This document shows, piece by piece, positions 1 to 7,738 of a DNA stretch of 64,000 bases. Origin of the DNA: Pedobacter chitinilyticus (lineage in GTDB: Bacteria > Bacteroidota > Bacteroidia > Sphingobacteriales > Sphingobacteriaceae); NCBI RefSeq assembly GCF_003313385.1, contig NZ_QMHN01000005.1, forward strand, positions 207,084-271,083. The letters run 5' to 3'. The position numbers were made by a program, and so were the translations under genes. The notes under the pieces were generated by a model. It was not told the origin of the DNA and made no database searches. It saw only the letters and a list, made by a program, of their open reading frames with translations. Position 1 is the stretch's first letter. Each line of letters starts with the position of its first letter.

Positions 1-1
1 A

Positions 2-1561
2 TTATCAGCTTATTTCAGAAAGAATGGCGACAAAACGGTTACTCCAAATCTTTCGGCGGAAGAAGTGCTTAAAAAATACAATCGTTTAACACAGCGTGAG
101 AAAAATCTAATTGATAAAGCGTTTACCACTAATGTTAACGCTGCCGATTATTTAGATTTGGCTCCCCATACTTATAAAAATGAACAAGGTGAGCAAGAAA
201 CTTTGAATGTGCCTAAGGGCGATATTTTTTATCAGTTTAGAAAAGACGTTAAAGAAGGGAAATTGCCTACGGTTTCGTGGTTGGTGGCTCCTCAGCGCTT
301 TTCTGAACACACCAGTTCGCCTTTATACGGCATTTGGTATGTATCGGAAGCTTTAAATATATTGACTGAAAACCCTGAAATATGGAAGAAGACCATTTTT
401 ATTGTCAACTACGATGAAAATGATGGTTATTATGACCATATGCCACCATTTGTAGTGCCAAAACCTGATACTTTGGCCAGCGGGAAGGTTTCTGAGGGTA
501 TCGATACTGCCTCGGATTATGAAGCCAACGAAGGTAGCCCCATTGGTTTAGGTTATCGTGTACCCATGATTGTAGCCTCGCCATGGAGCAGGGGTGGCTA
601 TGTGAATTCGCAGGTTTTTGACCATACCAGTACCTTAATGTTTTTGGAGGATTTCCTAAAGCATAAAACTGGAAAGCAACTAAAGAGCGAACAAATTAGT
701 ACTTGGCGGAGGGCCGTTTGTGGGAATTTAACCTCCATATTTAGGCCTTATAAAGGTGAGAAGCTCAAATATCCAAATGTGTTGGAACGCAATCAGGTGA
801 TTGATCATATTCAAAAGGTAAAGAACAAGCCTCAACAACGCATTCCGTTTCCGTTAAAGGAAGATGAGATAGCCAAGATCAATCGACACCATGCTTTTGA
901 AGATGGCGTATCGGCCTTGATGGCCAAACAGGAAAAAGGTACGAAGCCTGCTTGCGCTTTACCGTATCATTTAAGGGTTGACGCCCGTTTAAATGAAACC
1001 AAAACAAGTGTCGTTCTTGATTTTATTACCGACGAGCAAAGCGTTGGCGCACCTTTTAATGTTTCGGCTTTAAATACCTACAGTGGTGAACAAGGTCGCA
1101 ACTGGTACATTGGCGTAAAAGCAAATGATCACATAGAGGACAATTGGGAAATAGATGCTTTTGCACAAGGTCGTTATGACTTATCGGTACATGGGCCAAA
1201 TGGTTTTTATCGTAGGTTTATGGGTAGCAAAGCTGATCCTGATTTGTTGCTTACCGCAATGCCGGAGTTGCAGGATAATTCAAAAAAATATTCAGGGAAT
1301 TTGCAGTTGCTTTTGGAAAACAAAAGCAACCAAACCATGGAAGTATTGATTGTTAATGATGTGTATAAAGCCAATAACAAGACCATCAAAGTTGATGCAG
1401 GTGCCAAAAAAATAGTATCACTTAACTTGAAGAAATACCATCATTGGTACAATTTCAAGGTGAAGGTAAATGGGTTTGATGACTACCAAAAACATTATGC
1501 TGGCCACATTGAAACTGGGATGGATAGTATTACTGATCCTTATATGGGCGGGGTATTGTAA
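2..1561 (+). CDS. Phosphocholine-specific phospholipase C, C-terminal part (5' end outside window)
   Basis: The reading frame is open from base 2, so the protein starts before the window; the GTG at 65 is internal. The visible part holds the end of the phosphoesterase domain (PF04185 family), with the motif NYDENDGYYDHMPPF and a downstream block reading VPMIVASPWSRGGYV. Two C-terminal beta domains of the DUF756 type follow, with the phrases GPNGFYRRFMG and KKYHHWYNFKVKV. Family members are about 800-850 residues, so roughly the first 320 are missing. The enzyme hydrolyses phosphatidylcholine or sphingomyelin to release phosphocholine and is exported across the inner membrane. The family assignment is from recognised motifs; substrate preference cannot be judged. 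The gene is followed by a long repeat-rich gap. Confidence 0.9.
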   Translation, partial: LSAYFRKNGDKTVTPNLSAEEVLKKYNRLTQREKNLIDKAFTTNVNAADYLDLAPHTYKNEQGEQETLNVPKGDIFYQFRKDVKEGKLPTVSWLVAPQRFSEHTSSPLYGIWYVSEALNILTENPEIWKKTIFIVNYDENDGYYDHMPPFVVPKPDTLASGKVSEGIDTASDYEANEGSPIGLGYRVPMIVASPWSRGGYVNSQVFDHTSTLMFLEDFLKHKTGKQLKSEQISTWRRAVCGNLTSIFRPYKGEKLKYPNVLERNQVIDHIQKVKNKPQQRIPFPLKEDEIAKINRHHAFEDGVSALMAKQEKGTKPACALPYHLRVDARLNETKTSVVLDFITDEQSVGAPFNVSALNTYSGEQGRNWYIGVKANDHIEDNWEIDAFAQGRYDLSVHGPNGFYRRFMGSKADPDLLLTAMPELQDNSKKYSGNLQLLLENKSNQTMEVLIVNDVYKANNKTIKVDAGAKKIVSLNLKKYHHWYNFKVKVNGFDDYQKHYAGHIETGMDSITDPYMGGVL

Positions 1562-1608
1562 AGTTTTGTTTTATGCCGAAATAGATTTTCGGAAAGTTAT
1601 TAAGAACC

Positions 1609-1974
1609 TATGGTTGGTGTTATCACCAACCATTAGAAAGATAAACCGGTACGGTGATAACACTGACCAGAGAGGGAAATGTCGTCATTTCGACCGCAGC
1701 GCAGCGAGCGGAGAAATCTTTTAACAATGCAGATTAAGCTGCAACAAAGGTTGAAAATAGGCCTTCGGAACACTGAAAGTGATGTTAGAACTATGTTTGG
1801 TGTTATCCCCAGCCTTTAGAAAGATAAACTGGTACGGTGATAACGCCGATCGTGAGGGGAAGGTCGTCATTTCGACCGCAGCGCAGCGAGTGGAGAAATC
1901 TTTGTACAATGTAAATTAAGCCGAATCAAAGCTCGAAATAGATCTTCGAAACACTGAAAGCTATGTTAAACCTT
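1609..1974. repeat. 183-bp tandem direct duplication carrying a REP-like sequence
   Basis: Two diverged copies lie head to tail, the first from 1609 and the second from 1792. Each begins with a GGTTGGTGTTATCACCAACC-like inverted repeat. Next come AGAAAGATAAAC, GGTACGGTGATAAC, the block GTCATTTCGACCGCAGCGCA and a tail CTTCGGAACACTGAAAG. A third partial copy of the first block starts at 2351. A remnant of the tail (GAAATAGATTTTCGGAAAG) precedes copy one at 1577-1595. Confidence 0.85.
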
Positions 1975-1980
1975 TGAACT

Positions 1981-2281
1981 TTAAAAGATTTCTCGACTAC
2001 GCTCTAAATGACGATCTTTTGTGGTCTCTGAATGCTCCAGTCTTAAGCCAGAAGTAAGAAATTAACCGTCAAAGTTTACATTAAAACCTGCTTATTAAAA
2101 ATGACACGTGTGTCGTTACCAAATCACACGCGTGTCGTTGGGTAATACCTAGCGTGTCATCACTAAACGACACACGTGCTAATGAGCGATGACACACGTG
2201 TCGTTTGACAACAGCACGCTTGCTTTATATTTCAAAGATTTCTCCACTCGCTGCGCTGCGATCGAAATGACGATCTTTTTA
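1981..2281. repeat. Inverted copies of the REP-like AGATTTCTCCACTCGCTGCG sequence
   Basis: 2235-2281 is a near-exact reverse complement of the block at 1681-1722 and 1862-1903. 1981-2019 is a shorter, decayed version (AAAGATTTCTCGACTACGCT). Direct and inverted copies in one gap could fold into a large hairpin. Such sequences are widely scattered in Bacteroidota genomes (general knowledge); no function is visible here. Confidence 0.75.
2101..2216. repeat. 22-bp-period array of ATGACACRCGTGTCGTT palindromic units
   Basis: Units begin at 2101, 2123, 2145, 2167 and 2189, with a decayed one at 2211, so the step is exactly 22 bp. The best units are 2101-2117, 2123-2139 and 2189-2205. Each is centred on a GACACGTGTC-like palindrome and followed by 5 variable bases. 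Units 2145 and 2167 are degenerate. No coding potential is seen. Confidence 0.85.
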
Positions 2282-2282
2282 T

Positions 2283-2333
2283 AGCCCGTCAATATTCCGA
2301 AATAATACAGAAGATTGCTTTTTAAAAAAATAT
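2283..2333 (+). repeat. Possible 3'-half copy of the dispersed stem-loop element
   Basis: The stretch has AGCCCGTCA followed by AGATTGCTTTTTAAAAAAAT, resembling the AAGCCCGACT and ATTGCTTTTCAAAAA boxes of the four fuller copies at 2599, 23578, 41484 and 58268. The 5' box and the central stem are not recognisable, so this is a weak call. Confidence 0.35.
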
Positions 2334-2473
2334 CAGCTTAGATTTCGTCCTATGGTTGGTGTTATCACCAATCATCAAAAGGTAGGCTGGTAAGGGGATA
2401 CGCTAACTAAATGAGAAATCGAAAATCCGAAGGATTTCAATGGTCGTAGAGAAAAAATGTGAGCGAGAGCATG

Positions 2474-2540
2474 CGACTCTGTAGGAGTCGTACCAAAGGT
2501 GATAAGCTGGTTTTTATAAATATTTGACCTCTTAGAGGTC
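2474..2540. repeat. Two short hairpins in the gap before the six-gene block
   Basis: CGACTC-TGTAG-GAGTCG lies at 2474-2490 and the perfect odd palindrome GACCTCTTAGAGGTC at 2526-2540. Neither is followed by a T-tract, so they do not read as terminators. They look like decayed dispersed repeats. Confidence 0.5.
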
Positions 2541-2598
2541 TTGAAAATCTAAAACTATACACAAATTTTAGGTTTTTTGCTCATTGAACCCAAGTTTT

Positions 2599-2704
2599 TA
2601 AACCCGATTGAAACGAACACGATCCTGATGTTAAATCAGGAGAGTAAAGTGGAAAGCGGGACTAATGCTACCTAAGGATTACTAAATATTGCTTTTCAAA
2701 AATA
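2599..2704 (+). repeat. Dispersed stem-loop element, copy A
   Basis: The 5' box AACCCGATTGAAACGAACAC is followed by a stem TCCTGAT (2623-2629) / ATCAGGA (2635-2641). Then come the middle box AAAGTGGAAAGCGGGACT and the 3' box ATTGCTTTTCAAAAATA ending at 2704. It shares this order with copies at 23578-23684 (minus), 41484-41600 and 58268-58438, but the stem sequence differs in each. Confidence 0.7.
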
Positions 2705-2829
2705 TAAATATTCAAAAATTATTTTTTATAGCATTGATTTGTAGTGTTTTATAAATAAAATTTACTTTTTTTAAAATTCACGTAGGGGTACATTTCTTTC
2801 TTGTTGTCTCATTTTTAAATAAGACATAA

Positions 2830-3960
2830 ATGAAAGCGTTAAACTTTACCAATCAATTTAATCAAATAAAAAAAGCAACCTACCTAGGGATTACTTTTTT
2901 AGGCTTAGCCTTCCAAACCAATGCACAAGAGGCAAAAACAACCAAAGCTCATTTTGGGCTCATTTATCCATTAAGCACTAACGGTACACACGCACCTTTA
3001 GATACCAATAATTTATCTATCCATTTACTAGCGGGCATTTCTTCGGTAGAAAAAGGCTTTTCATATGCCGGTTTAAGCAATGTAGTACGTAACGAGAGCT
3101 ATGGGGTGCAAATTGCTGGTTTCTCTAACCATATCGGTAAACAAACCAATGGCGCATTATTCGCTGGGTTTTTAAATACCTATCGTTCGGCAAAAGGTAG
3201 CCAATTTGCTGGTTTTGCCAACTTAGCTCAAAAGAATGTGGAGGGAGCGCAGTTTGCTGGTTTCATTAATACCACGGGCGGCGACATGAAAGGCGTGCAG
3301 TTCGCAGGGTTTTCTAATATTGCCAGAAATATATCGGCATCACAGTTTGCTGGTTTTATGAATGTGGCTAAAGATGTAAACGGTAGCCAGTTTGCTGGGT
3401 TCATTAACATTGCCAAAAAGGTGAAAGGCGCCCAAGTAGCGGGATTCATCAATATTGCCGAAACGAGCGATAACCCAATCGGGATCATCAACATCATCAA
3501 AAACGGAGAAAAAAGCATCGCTGCAACCATTGACGAGAGTCAGACGTCTATGTTAACGTTCAGGTCTGGGGGAAAAAACATGTACGGAATTATTGGAGTG
3601 GGCTACAACCTTAAAAACAAAGATGAGGTTTATGCTTTTGAGGCTGGTTTGGGAGCTCATTTCTTTAAATCGAAATATTTTAGGCTAAATATGGAGTTAA
3701 CGCAAACGATTTTGGAAAGCTTTGAAAAGGGCGAATACTTTAAGGGTACTTTTAGGTTATTGCCAGCCGTAAAAGTAGCTCCTTGGTTGGAGATTTTTGG
3801 AGGTCCATCCATCAATTTCGTAAGTACCAATACGGTAGAGGGAAAAGCCTTGCACCCAGAAAGTGATGATTTGGTGATCCGTACCTGGAACCGTAAAAAC
3901 TCAGATTTTAAACAGTCACTGCATATTGGTTACCAAGCAGGTTTACAATTTGTTTTTTAA
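2830..3960 (+). CDS. LA_2272-type surface repeat protein, first gene of the six-gene block
   Basis: A 376-residue exported protein with a signal-peptide-like N terminus ending near FQTNAQ (residue 33). Residues about 85-215 carry some six to seven repeats of roughly 19 residues with the core QFAGFxN (for example GAQFAGFINT, ASQFAGFMNV, GSQFAGFINI). This is the pattern of LA_2272 family surface repeat proteins. The last 130 residues look like alternating beta strands ending in LHIGYQAGLQFVF, suggesting a membrane-inserted or beta-sheet tail. The C-terminal half of the protein encoded at 7739 repeats the same architecture. The next gene starts 23 bases downstream on the same strand, so co-transcription is likely. 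The function of this family is not established. Outer membrane or surface location is inferred. Confidence 0.75.
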   Translation: MKALNFTNQFNQIKKATYLGITFLGLAFQTNAQEAKTTKAHFGLIYPLSTNGTHAPLDTNNLSIHLLAGISSVEKGFSYAGLSNVVRNESYGVQIAGFSNHIGKQTNGALFAGFLNTYRSAKGSQFAGFANLAQKNVEGAQFAGFINTTGGDMKGVQFAGFSNIARNISASQFAGFMNVAKDVNGSQFAGFINIAKKVKGAQVAGFINIAETSDNPIGIINIIKNGEKSIAATIDESQTSMLTFRSGGKNMYGIIGVGYNLKNKDEVYAFEAGLGAHFFKSKYFRLNMELTQTILESFEKGEYFKGTFRLLPAVKVAPWLEIFGGPSINFVSTNTVEGKALHPESDDLVIRTWNRKNSDFKQSLHIGYQAGLQFVF

Positions 3961-3983
3961 AGATTTCACACACACACAAATAA

Positions 3984-4652
3984 ATGAAACATATGAAAAA
4001 AGTAATCGCAATCGTGTTAGGCTTAGTCTTCGTTATTTACTTTTCGGCGTGTAAAAAGGATCGATTAACGGCGAATGGAAACATTGTTGCTGAAACGAGA
4101 AACTTGGGACAGTTTACGGGAATCAGTTCTAGCGGTGCCACACCTGTAGAGGTAAAATATGGAACCGAATTTAATGTGGTGGTAAAAGGTTCCAGCAATA
4201 TTGTTCCGCATTACACCACCAGGATCGTGAACAACGTACTGCACATTGGTTTTGAAGGGGTAAACGTAAGGCGGGATGATGTAGAAGTGATCCTGACCAT
4301 GCCTACCTTGAATAGGATAGATTTAAGTGGTAGCACCGAGGTCGAAATAGAAGGAAACTTCCCTGTAATTGCCAATTTGAATGTCTCCGTGAGCGGATCA
4401 GGAAAAGTAGAGGCGGATCATGCCCTACATATAGATAACGTAAAGGTTGATATTTCGGGCTCTGGAACCGTAGATTTTGAAGATGTCACCAGTAAAACTG
4501 CTGATGCTGATATTTCTGGTAGCGGAAGTTTGAGACTTCAGGTGCAAGACAGAATCAAGGCAAAGATAAGCGGGAGTGGTAAAGTTTATTACAAAGGTAG
4601 CCCAGTAATCCAACAAGACATTAGCGGATCTGGCAAACTGATCAAGTTCTAA
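3984..4652 (+). CDS. Head GIN domain (DUF2807-type) lipoprotein
   Basis: A 222-residue protein with a lipoprotein signal: a hydrophobic stretch, then YFSACKK with the lipidated Cys near residue 23. The rest is a right-handed beta-solenoid of the GIN/DUF2807 type, a putative adhesin-like fold. It shows repeated SGSG turns (SGSGKVEAD, SGSGTVDFE, SGSGSLRLQ, SGSGKVYYK, SGSGKLIKF) at about 20-residue spacing from residue 130 to the end. Start may be 3984 or the in-frame ATG at 3993, which gives the signal peptide MKKVIAIVLG; neither has a clear ribosome site. It sits 23 bases after the LA_2272-type gene and 16 bases before the desaturase gene. GIN proteins are common in Bacteroidota near regulators and envelope genes; the exact role is unknown. 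Confidence 0.85.
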   Translation: MKHMKKVIAIVLGLVFVIYFSACKKDRLTANGNIVAETRNLGQFTGISSSGATPVEVKYGTEFNVVVKGSSNIVPHYTTRIVNNVLHIGFEGVNVRRDDVEVILTMPTLNRIDLSGSTEVEIEGNFPVIANLNVSVSGSGKVEADHALHIDNVKVDISGSGTVDFEDVTSKTADADISGSGSLRLQVQDRIKAKISGSGKVYYKGSPVIQQDISGSGKLIKF

Positions 4653-4668
4653 TTTAAATTTAAGTTTT

Positions 4669-6162
4669 ATGGCTGGCCAATCATTTTGGCAAGCTTTTGG
4701 GTCCAATTTTGGCGCTCATAAGCTTGCCCTGGAAGATCTATACCTATTGCAAAGCAGCACACCCAATCTTATTACCTATGCTTTGCCTTTTGTAGCGGTG
4801 TTTACGGTACTGGAGTTTGTGCTTGGAAAAATATTTAAGCACGAAGATTATACCCATGATGAATTGAAAGGATCGCTATGGGTGGGTTTGGGCAACTTGC
4901 TCGTAAATCTTTTCCTGAAATCAGGATTGTTTATAGGTGCTGTTTGGCTGTATAACCTTTTACCTTGGCGCATGGAATTTGGCTGGTGGAGCTTGGTGCC
5001 TTGCTTTTTGATTTATGATTTTTGCAGCTATTGGTCGCATCGCATTTCCCATTTTAACCGCTTCTTTTGGGCGTCGCACGTGGTACACCACTCTGCAGAA
5101 CATTACAATTTAACGGTAGCTTTTAGACAAAGTTGGGTACAACATGTTAAGGTGGTGTTTTTTATTCCAGTGGCGCTGTTCGGTTTTCATCCTGTAATTT
5201 TTATGGTAGCCAGTCAAATGAGTACGCTTTATCAATTTTGGGTACATACCGAAACTATTGGCAAGCTTCATCCTTGGATAGAAAAATATTTTGGTACGCC
5301 ATCTAACCACAGAGTACATCACGGTAGCCAAGAAAAATACATTGATAAAAATTTCGGAGCCACGTTCATGATCTGGGACCATTTATTTGGAACGTTTCAG
5401 TACGAAGAAGAAAAACCCAAATACGGGCTTACGACTCCACTTACGGAAAAGAGTAATCCTTTCGTGCTTAATTTTCATGAGTACAGGGCCATTGCTGAAG
5501 ATGTTAGGCAAAGCGATGGCCTAAAGGAAATGCTTTTCTTTTTATTTGCCAGCCCCGCAAAGGTTTATCGGTATAAAGCGGAACAGCAACCCAAAAGCCA
5601 TAAGCAATACAAGCTTGCCCGCTTTTTAAAAGGAACTATTTTAGGAATGTTTTTGCTTTTAGTGGCGCAATTGTTATTGGCCCAGCCTCCCTTGCCCGAA
5701 CCGAAGTTGAAAAATATGTTGTTCTTTTTACAACGTACACCTGACGCCAACACCGTAGTTTATCAATTGAATTTAGAAAAAGATGGCCGCTTAAACGAAA
5801 AATCTCCTGTAAAAGCTTCGTGGATCAGGTATGAAGAAAATGGAGTGGTTAAGGAACTATCAGGTATTGAAAGGAAATTTGCCTACGGCGTAAAATGTAA
5901 AGCTTTGGGCAACGAAGCTTATGAAGTCCGTTTGGTTTCCTACAAAAAGCTGCCCATGTATTTGTTGAAATCGCCAACCGACCAACAGTATCGTCTCTAC
6001 ATTAAAGAAGAAGGAAAGGACCTGCTTTTAAAACGAGTTTTTGTAAAAGTAGAGGGTGGAAGTTTTTGGTTCCCCAAAGTGCAGTACATTGATTTATTTA
6101 CCATTGATAGCGAGAATGGGGCGCAAATTTTGAAACGGATTAATTTGTTAACCAATGGTTAA
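4669..6162 (+). CDS. Sterol desaturase/fatty acid hydroxylase domain fused to DUF4833
   Basis: A 497-residue two-part protein. Residues about 30-250 form an integral-membrane di-iron oxygenase of the sterol desaturase superfamily (PF04116). Its histidine clusters are HRISH (124-128), HVVHH (137-141) and HRVHH (214-218), with several membrane segments before and between. Such enzymes hydroxylate or desaturate lipids, or cleave ether lipids; the substrate cannot be told. Around residues 322-342 a hydrophobic, signal-like segment ends in LLLAQPPLPEP. From residue 345 a separate domain begins (NMLFFLQRTPDANTVVYQLN) that matches DUF4833 and would lie outside the cytoplasm. The stop overlaps the sigma-factor start by 8 bases, pointing to translational coupling. 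The fusion boundary looks like two ancestral genes joined in frame. Confidence 0.82.
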   Translation: MAGQSFWQAFGSNFGAHKLALEDLYLLQSSTPNLITYALPFVAVFTVLEFVLGKIFKHEDYTHDELKGSLWVGLGNLLVNLFLKSGLFIGAVWLYNLLPWRMEFGWWSLVPCFLIYDFCSYWSHRISHFNRFFWASHVVHHSAEHYNLTVAFRQSWVQHVKVVFFIPVALFGFHPVIFMVASQMSTLYQFWVHTETIGKLHPWIEKYFGTPSNHRVHHGSQEKYIDKNFGATFMIWDHLFGTFQYEEEKPKYGLTTPLTEKSNPFVLNFHEYRAIAEDVRQSDGLKEMLFFLFASPAKVYRYKAEQQPKSHKQYKLARFLKGTILGMFLLLVAQLLLAQPPLPEPKLKNMLFFLQRTPDANTVVYQLNLEKDGRLNEKSPVKASWIRYEENGVVKELSGIERKFAYGVKCKALGNEAYEVRLVSYKKLPMYLLKSPTDQQYRLYIKEEGKDLLLKRVFVKVEGGSFWFPKVQYIDLFTIDSENGAQILKRINLLTNG

Positions 6163-6772
6163 TTGTGTAGCTGAAATCAAACCGATATATTTGAACTATC
6201 CAAACGTGAATATAGCCGTACAAACATATAACGACGCTGCTTTTGAGCAGCTTTTTAAGTCTCATTACAAGGCTCTGCACAGTTATGCCAACATGCTCTT
6301 AAAAGATCTTGATGCCGCCGAAGAAGTGGTGCAGTCGATGTTTTTAAAGTTATGGGAAAAAAGGCATTTGCTAGATGTGCAGACATCTATTAAAGCATAC
6401 TTGTATAAATGTGTGTATAACGATAGTCTTAACCTCATGAAGCATGAGCAGGTTAAAAATAAGTACCAAGATTTTAGCCTGCATACCATGAATACCGAAC
6501 ATGAGGCAGCATCTAACAAGGTAGAGCTTTCGGAATTGCAAAGACAATTGCAGCACGCCTTAAATGCTTTGCCAGAACAGTGTAGAATCATTTTTCAAAT
6601 GAGCCGTTTTGAGGAATTGAAATATAAGGAGATTGCCGAACGATTAGGTATTTCTATCAAAACCGTAGAAAATCAAATGGGCAAGGCCCTTAAAATTTTA
6701 CGCCTCAAGTTAGTTGATTTTTTAGTGCTGGTACTACTGGGACTGGCCAATTATAATGATTATTTAAATTAA
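6155..6772 (+). CDS. ECF RNA polymerase sigma factor, FecI-like
   Basis: 205 residues. Region 2 runs from about residue 28 (NDAAFEQLFKSHYKALHSYA) through DLDAAEEVVQSMFLKLWEKR. Region 4 is the HTH around LNALPEQCRIIFQMSRFEELKYKEIAERLGI and KTVENQMGKALKIL. This is the Bacteroidota sigma-70 family-1 ECF type. The ATG lies inside the preceding stop codon region (8-base overlap). A later GTG near codon 17 could also serve, since the first 25 residues are not conserved-looking. The FecR-type anti-sigma gene follows after 10 bases. It should direct RNA polymerase to a small regulon when FecR releases it; the target is probably this operon and possibly others. Confidence 0.93.
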   Translation: MVNCVAEIKPIYLNYPNVNIAVQTYNDAAFEQLFKSHYKALHSYANMLLKDLDAAEEVVQSMFLKLWEKRHLLDVQTSIKAYLYKCVYNDSLNLMKHEQVKNKYQDFSLHTMNTEHEAASNKVELSELQRQLQHALNALPEQCRIIFQMSRFEELKYKEIAERLGISIKTVENQMGKALKILRLKLVDFLVLVLLGLANYNDYLN

Positions 6773-6782
6773 GCGAAGCGAT

Positions 6783-7736
6783 ATGAATGATGAGATCTTG
6801 ATAAAGTTTCTGCTTAAAGAAACCACGTTAGAAGAAACCAAACAGGTACAGGATTGGATTGCCGATAGTGCCGAAAATGCAACCTATTACCAACAACTAG
6901 AACGGATATGGAGTGAAAGTGCGGACTTAGCTCCTGCCGATACTGTTGATGAAGAAGTAGCTTGGCAGAAATTTAAGCAACGGGTAGAAGGAAAAGCCGC
7001 TTTTCCTGTGGTGAAAAAAATAAGGCCCAATGCCATTTGGCTGCGCATAGCTGCCGTTTTTGTGTTTTGCTTTGGTGCTTGGCTAGCCTATCAGCAGTTT
7101 GGAAATACTTACACCGACGTACAAAGCAATGCACAAGTATTAAATAAAGCTTTGCCAGATGGCAGTCAGTTGGTGCTCAATAAAAACACCAATATCAGTT
7201 ATATTACTGATTTTAAAACCGACAGAAAAGTAGAGCTGATTAGTGGTGAGGTGTTTTTTGATGTAGCGCATGACCGTGCTCACCCTTTTGTGATTGCTAT
7301 TAATAAAGTGAAAGTGGAAGTGGTAGGTACTTCTTTCAACATTAAACGGCTACAAAATGGTGTAGAAGTAATTGTAGAGAGTGGCATTGTAAAGGTAGAT
7401 AAAGATGGTCAGCAATTAATGCTTACCAAAGGCGAGCGTGCGACGCTGTTGGATCATGAGGAAAAACTGGAGAAAAAACCTGTGGAGGATGAATTGTACA
7501 ACTATTATCGCACCCAACTTTTTGTGACCAACAATACGCCTTTGCCTAAGGTAATTAGTGTACTGAATGAAGCTTATGGTGGCAATATCTCTTTAAGTGA
7601 GGGAGCAAAGGCTTTGGGTATTTCTACAACTTTACCTTTTAAATACACTTTGGAAGATAACTTGAAGACCATTTGTAGTACCTTGAATCTGAAAATGCAG
7701 CGTAACGGCGATGAAATTTTGCTGTCTAAAAAGTAG
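6783..7736 (+). CDS. FecR-type anti-sigma factor
   Basis: 317 residues: a cytoplasmic N-terminal anti-sigma region (residues 1-80, ending KKIRPNA) and one membrane segment near 82-103 (IWLRIAAVFVFCFGAWLAYQ). A periplasmic FecR domain of about 110-215 follows (LPDGSQLVLNKNTNISY, RKVELISGEVFFDVAHD, VEVVGTSFNI). A C-terminal DUF4974-like domain (about 250-317, TPLPKVISVLNEAYGG) closes the protein. It holds the sigma factor encoded just upstream and passes on an envelope signal, classically received from the STN domain of an outer-membrane protein. The STN-bearing gene starts only 2 bases after this stop, which fits that relay. No frameshift or missing block was seen. Confidence 0.93.
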   Translation: MNDEILIKFLLKETTLEETKQVQDWIADSAENATYYQQLERIWSESADLAPADTVDEEVAWQKFKQRVEGKAAFPVVKKIRPNAIWLRIAAVFVFCFGAWLAYQQFGNTYTDVQSNAQVLNKALPDGSQLVLNKNTNISYITDFKTDRKVELISGEVFFDVAHDRAHPFVIAINKVKVEVVGTSFNIKRLQNGVEVIVESGIVKVDKDGQQLMLTKGERATLLDHEEKLEKKPVEDELYNYYRTQLFVTNNTPLPKVISVLNEAYGGNISLSEGAKALGISTTLPFKYTLEDNLKTICSTLNLKMQRNGDEILLSKK

Positions 7737-7738
7737 AA

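Noticed and set aside
1470..1909. Open frames of 84 and 62 residues over the end of the phospholipase gene and the repeat unit
   Set aside because: They run across the duplicated repeat and have no gene-like features; both are shadows of repeats.
2101..2216. Possible CRISPR-like array
   Set aside because: Units are palindromic with only 5-bp spacers, and no cas genes are near.
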